In this document: piece by piece, positions 5,305 to 8,042 of the stretch
How positions within the stretch are numbered: position 1 is the stretch's first letter
Layout of the letters: each line of letters begins with the position of its first letter
Assembly: GCA_029975915.1 (NCBI GenBank)
Contig: JARKOC010000327.1
Coordinates: forward strand, 1 to 8,042
Length of the DNA: 8,042 bases
Direction: 5' to 3'
Source of the DNA: Bryobacteraceae bacterium
GTDB taxonomy: Bacteria; Acidobacteriota; Terriglobia; Bryobacterales; Bryobacteraceae
Translations under genes and position numbers: made by a program
Notes under the pieces: generated by a model
Databases searched by the model: none
What the model was told of the DNA's origin: nothing
The model's input: the letters and a program-made list of their open reading frames with translations, nothing else

Positions 5305-5508
5305 ATGCCGATCAAGCCGTCCACCAGCCACGGATTCCCGGCCAGGATCCGCATCCCGCGACAGCGATCCGTGGTGCGCGTCCTGGTGAAGGACGGAATG
5401 CCCTGCGATGAGTTGGTCGAGGTGATCATTCCGGCGAAGACCATCGGCATGCGCGACGCGCGCAGGCGGCCGACGAGCTGTGCGAACCCCGGCAGGATCG
5501 GGCGGTGA
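5305..5508 (+). CDS. Small unknown protein
   Basis: A 67-aa open frame starting 6 nt after the previous stop, so probably in the same transcript. The central part (RIPRQRSVVRVLVKDGMPCDELVEVIIPAKTIG) alternates hydrophobic and charged residues like a small beta-rich domain. The C terminus (about the last 18 residues) is Arg-rich and of low complexity. No family is recognised. There is no convincing ribosome site and the size is small, so it may be a real phage small gene or a chance frame in GC-rich DNA. Confidence 0.4.
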   Translation: MPIKPSTSHGFPARIRIPRQRSVVRVLVKDGMPCDELVEVIIPAKTIGMRDARRRPTSCANPGRIGR

Positions 5509-5597
5509 TGAGAACGCTAAAATCCTGGGTCCTTCCTGGGCGGCGCGGCGGCGGGTGGACTGGTTGCACGATTTCGCCAGCGTCACGCGCGATGAAA

Positions 5598-5618
5598 GGT
5601 TGTCGGTAGTCGGTTGTC
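5598..5618. repeat. Three tandem 7-bp direct repeats
   Basis: GGTTGTC (5598-5604), GGTAGTC (5605-5611) and GGTTGTC (5612-5618) are head to tail with one mismatch in the middle unit. They lie 29 bp upstream of ATG 5648 in a 139-bp gap that otherwise holds only a TAAAAT (5518-5523). Possibly a regulator site; it may be chance. Confidence 0.35.
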
Positions 5619-5647
5619 ACTCCCTCCGTTGAGGTCTCCAGCAAACC

Positions 5648-6007
5648 ATGGCTGATTCTCCTTCCCTCCAGCCGCGATCGCTCGGCAAGACCGCGGTCCC
5701 CACACCAGGAACACCCGTCCGGGTGACCTCCGACACTTCGATCCGGGCCCACCGGATCCGGTTCGCCGTCGCCATCGGCGAGACGGGGCGGGTGTTCCTC
5801 GGCGTAGCGGGCATGAACAAGGCGAGCGGCGCCGGCGTGGTGAAGGAGTTCTGGCCGACCGGCGCTGGCGGCGGGGTCGCCGATGAGCTGGTGCTCGAAT
5901 CCGCGGCGGGCGAATTGCGGCCGTCGGACTACTACGTGGATGCGAATACCGCCGGCGAGGGGTTGATCGTTGCCTACTGGGTCTGGGTCCCGAGCTTCAA
6001 TAGCTGA
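5648..6007 (+). CDS. Small protein, possible phage structural or capsid-associated protein
   Basis: A 119-aa protein with no signal peptide or membrane helix. The N-terminal 20 residues are Ser/Pro-rich; the rest reads as alternating beta strands: TPVRVTSDTSIRAHRIRFAVAI, GRVFLGVAGMNKASGAGVVKEFWP, and an end DYYVDANTAGEGLIVAYWVWVPSF. This strand-rich, glycine-turn pattern with an aromatic C terminus resembles small capsid decoration or tail-associated proteins, but the match is by appearance only. Start ATG 5648 has only a weak GAGG at 5631-5634. The ParB/methyltransferase gene follows after 16 nt (or 4 nt if it uses GTG 6012), so the two are likely co-transcribed. Confidence 0.65.
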   Translation: MADSPSLQPRSLGKTAVPTPGTPVRVTSDTSIRAHRIRFAVAIGETGRVFLGVAGMNKASGAGVVKEFWPTGAGGGVADELVLESAAGELRPSDYYVDANTAGEGLIVAYWVWVPSFNS

Positions 6008-6023
6008 GCGCGTGACGCCGGCG

Positions 6024-7523
6024 ATGGCGCGGCGCATCGAGCTTTGGCCGTTGGAGCGCCTGGTGCCGTACGCGCGGAATGCGAGGACGCACTCGGCCGA
6101 CCAGGTAGCGCAGATCGCGGCGTCGATCGCGGAGTTCGGTTTCGTGAATCCGATCCTCGTCGACTCCCGCGACGGCATCGTTGCCGGGCATGGGCGGCTG
6201 CTGGCGGCGCGCAAGCTCGGCTTGGCCGAGGTGCCCGTGATCGTACTCGATCACTTGAGCGAGACGCAGCGGCGAGCTTACGTCCTGGCCGACAACCGGT
6301 TGGCGCTGAACGCCGGATGGGATGACGAGATGCTGGCGGCAGAGCTCGCGGAGCTCGATGGCGATGGCTTCGACCTGGGGCTGATCGGTTTCAACGAGCA
6401 GGAACTCGCGGCCCTGATGGCGGAGACGGACGAGGGCCCCGCGGAGCCCGGAGAAGAGGAAGTGCCTCTTCCGCCCGCCAAGGCAGTCACGCAGCCGGGC
6501 GATCTGTGGCTCATCGGACCGCACCGGGTCCTGTGCGGAGATTGCCGCGATCAGGCGGCGGTGGCGAAGCTGTTTGGCGGCGGCCAGGCGAACGTGGTGG
6601 TGACGTCGCCGCCCTACGCGACGCAGAGGGAGTACGATTCATCGAGCGGTTTCCGCCCTGTCGCGCCCGACGACTATGTGGAGTGGTACCGGGACGTGGC
6701 GGCGTCGATCGCCTCGGTGCTCGCAGGCGACGGGTCCTATTTCCTGAACATCAAGGAGCACGCCGAGGACGGCCAGCGGCACCTGTACGTGAAGGACCTC
6801 TTCATCGCGCACGTGCGCCAGTGGGGCTGGCGCTTCGTGGATGAGTTCTGCTGGCGCAAGACGGACAATGGAGTGCCCGGAGGCTGGAACAACCGCTTCA
6901 AGAACGCCTGGGAACCCATCGCCCATTTCAGCCGCGGCGAGACCATCAAGTTCCATCCGTTTGCTGTGGGCCATCGTTCCGAGGACTGCTTCGACTACTC
7001 GCCCAACAACCCGAAGTCGGCCTCGGGCAGCGGGCTACTCGGCACGGGCGCACGCGGCGAGGCGGCGGGCAAGCCGGGCAGCCGGGATGAAGACGGGCGG
7101 TTCGACGGCATCGCCCGACCCTCGAACGTGATCGAAGCGAAATCGGAATCCGGCCAAGGCGCGCACTCGGCTCCGTTCCCGCGGGCCCTTCCGGAGTTCT
7201 TCATCAAGGCTTTCTCCGACAAAGGCGACATCATCTTCGATCCGTTTCTCGGCAGCGGCACAACCATTGCCGCCGCGCATGGACTCGGCCGCGCCGGATA
7301 CGGCCTGGAGATCAGCCCGGCCTACTGCGACGTGATCCTGCGTCGCATCGGCGAGCTCACGGGCGAGGCGCCCGTCCTCGCCGGGACCAAACAGCGGATC
7401 ACGACAGTTGCCGTCGAGCGCGGTGTCCCGCAAGAGCAGGTCGACAATCCAAGGCTTCGTGATTCACGCCGGATTCAGCATCACGGTCCGGCGCCCTTCT
7501 ACGGGAGCCGCAAGGCTTCCTAA
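6024..7523 (+). CDS. ParB-like nuclease-domain / DNA methyltransferase fusion (phage-type, beta-class N4/N6 MTase)
   Basis: Numbered from ATG 6024 (499 aa), residues about 5-100 are a ParB/Srx-like domain: LERLVPYARNARTHSADQVAQIA, FGFVNPILVD and GHGRLLAARKLG (55-66), the counterpart of the ParB GERR box. An acidic linker (about 100-150) follows. The second half is an N6-adenine/N4-cytosine methyltransferase with catalytic TSPPY (194-198) before the SAM-binding FDPFLGSGTTIAAA (405-418), the beta-class order. A long insert with SGSGLLGTGARGEAAG (about 333-350) separates them. Such fusions are frequent in prophages near packaging genes and probably protect or mark element DNA; no restriction nuclease is seen nearby. 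The frame opens at TTG 5970, but that would overlap the previous gene by 38 nt; ATG 6024 or GTG 6012 is more likely. Confidence 0.93.
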   Translation: MARRIELWPLERLVPYARNARTHSADQVAQIAASIAEFGFVNPILVDSRDGIVAGHGRLLAARKLGLAEVPVIVLDHLSETQRRAYVLADNRLALNAGWDDEMLAAELAELDGDGFDLGLIGFNEQELAALMAETDEGPAEPGEEEVPLPPAKAVTQPGDLWLIGPHRVLCGDCRDQAAVAKLFGGGQANVVVTSPPYATQREYDSSSGFRPVAPDDYVEWYRDVAASIASVLAGDGSYFLNIKEHAEDGQRHLYVKDLFIAHVRQWGWRFVDEFCWRKTDNGVPGGWNNRFKNAWEPIAHFSRGETIKFHPFAVGHRSEDCFDYSPNNPKSASGSGLLGTGARGEAAGKPGSRDEDGRFDGIARPSNVIEAKSESGQGAHSAPFPRALPEFFIKAFSDKGDIIFDPFLGSGTTIAAAHGLGRAGYGLEISPAYCDVILRRIGELTGEAPVLAGTKQRITTVAVERGVPQEQVDNPRLRDSRRIQHHGPAPFYGSRKAS

Positions 7524-7553
7524 CCATCTGCAATTCATTCCATTCGATCGAAC

Positions 7554-7559
7554 AAGGAG
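7554..7559 (+). promoter_or_regulatory. Strong ribosome binding site for the gene at 7569
   Basis: AAGGAG lies 9 nt before ATG 7569. It is the closest match to the Shine-Dalgarno consensus in the window, suggesting the following protein is made in quantity, as structural proteins are. Confidence 0.75.
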
Positions 7560-7568
7560 AAACCCAGC

Positions 7569-8042
7569 ATGCCCGAAGTAGCCACGCCCAACCAGGCCGA
7601 ACGCGAGTTCGAGACCGGGACGGACGAGTCCTTCAAGAACGCCAACGCCACCGGCAGCGCCACGCACAACGAGAATCAGCGCGTGACGTATGCCAACATC
7701 AAGCGCACCTACGACGTCTACCAGGACTTGGACATCCAGGCCGCGCGCCAGTCTCTGATCGAGCAGACGCGGCTCAACCAGATCGCCTCCCAGGCGCTGC
7801 AAAACGCGGTCGAGACCGCCAACATCGTCGGAAAGCGCAACCTCGAACTCAACAACCTGGCGCACGACTCCTTCTGGAACCCGGTCGCCAGCGGCGCCGG
7901 CATGAACCTGACCGCGGGCGCCGTTCCCGCCAACCGCGCGACCGACGTGAGCGCCGCTGGCGTCGGCGTCGATGCGCAGGCCGTGGCCGCCGCTGTCGCC
8001 AAGCAGGTGGACGCGACGGTGACGCCGGTGCTCGCCACCCTG
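7569..8042 (+). CDS. Unknown Ala/Asn-rich protein, N-terminal 158 residues (3' truncated by window)
   Basis: The frame is open to the window end. Residues 1-35 are polar and probably disordered (EREFETGTDESFKNANATGSATHNEN). Residues about 38-100 are strongly helical and could form a coiled coil (YANIKRTYDVYQDLDIQAARQSLIEQTRLNQIASQALQNAVETANIVGKRNLELNNLAHDSFWNP). From about 105 the chain becomes low-complexity Ala/Val/Gly with another helix (AQAVAAAVAKQVDATVTPVLATL). No signal peptide is present. The excellent ribosome site, position after the ParB/methyltransferase gene and composition fit a phage virion or scaffold-like protein, but no family is recognised. Its codon use matches that of the neighbour. 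Confidence 0.75.
   Translation, partial: MPEVATPNQAEREFETGTDESFKNANATGSATHNENQRVTYANIKRTYDVYQDLDIQAARQSLIEQTRLNQIASQALQNAVETANIVGKRNLELNNLAHDSFWNPVASGAGMNLTAGAVPANRATDVSAAGVGVDAQAVAAAVAKQVDATVTPVLATL

Noticed and set aside
4842..5411. A 189-aa open frame overlapping the gene at 4972 in another frame.
   Set aside because: Its composition (Arg, Pro, Gly, His) is that of an out-of-frame reading of GC-rich coding DNA, and it begins inside the stem-loop leader.
5426..6214. A 262-aa open frame on the minus strand opposite the genes at 5648 and 6024.
   Set aside because: It is antisense to the well-supported ParB/methyltransferase N terminus, rich in Arg and Ala, with no motif.

Overview
The window looks like a piece of a temperate phage or phage-like integrative element from a GC-rich bacterium. 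Gene content and protein style suggest a soil lineage such as Acidobacteriota; this is an impression from the sequences, not a computed placement. All convincing genes lie on the + strand. Integration, replication-type and phage-type genes sit on both sides of a candidate attachment site.

Left part (1-4091): the C-terminal end of a UvrD/Rep-like helicase; a complete tyrosine integrase; then two accessory modules. The first is a two-gene pair, a TcmP-like protein with methyltransferase-like motifs followed by a DUF5131/phage Gp37-Gp68 protein with three clustered cysteines, joined by a 1-nt stop/start overlap. The second is a VbhA-like antitoxin overlapping a Fic-domain toxin by 41 nt.

Middle (4092-4971): 880 bp with no credible gene but dense structure. 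It holds a 46-bp copy of the 3' half of a tRNA-Ala(GGC), running from the anticodon loop to CCA. Pairs of 11-bp direct repeats flank it: two pairs on the left and one on the right. This is the layout expected of a tyrosine-integrase attP (core plus arm-type sites) of about 240 bp. Around it lie a second repeat family (one inverted and two direct copies) and a run of stem-loops just before the next gene.

Right part (4972-8042): two small unknown genes, a small possible structural protein, a ParB-domain/DNA-methyltransferase fusion, and the start of an Ala-rich unknown protein with a strong ribosome binding site. This resembles the beginning of a phage late or packaging region, although no terminase, portal or capsid gene is visible.

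Reading the whole: the order int - accessory genes - attP - phage genes matches an unintegrated (circular) phage genome, or the junction of two elements integrated in tandem at one tRNA-Ala gene. The accessory genes between int and attP (TcmP/DUF5131 and VbhA/Fic) are the likely lysogen-benefit or inter-element-conflict cargo. The biochemical role of TcmP/DUF5131 is, as far as I know, not established, so it is the best candidate here for an undescribed system.
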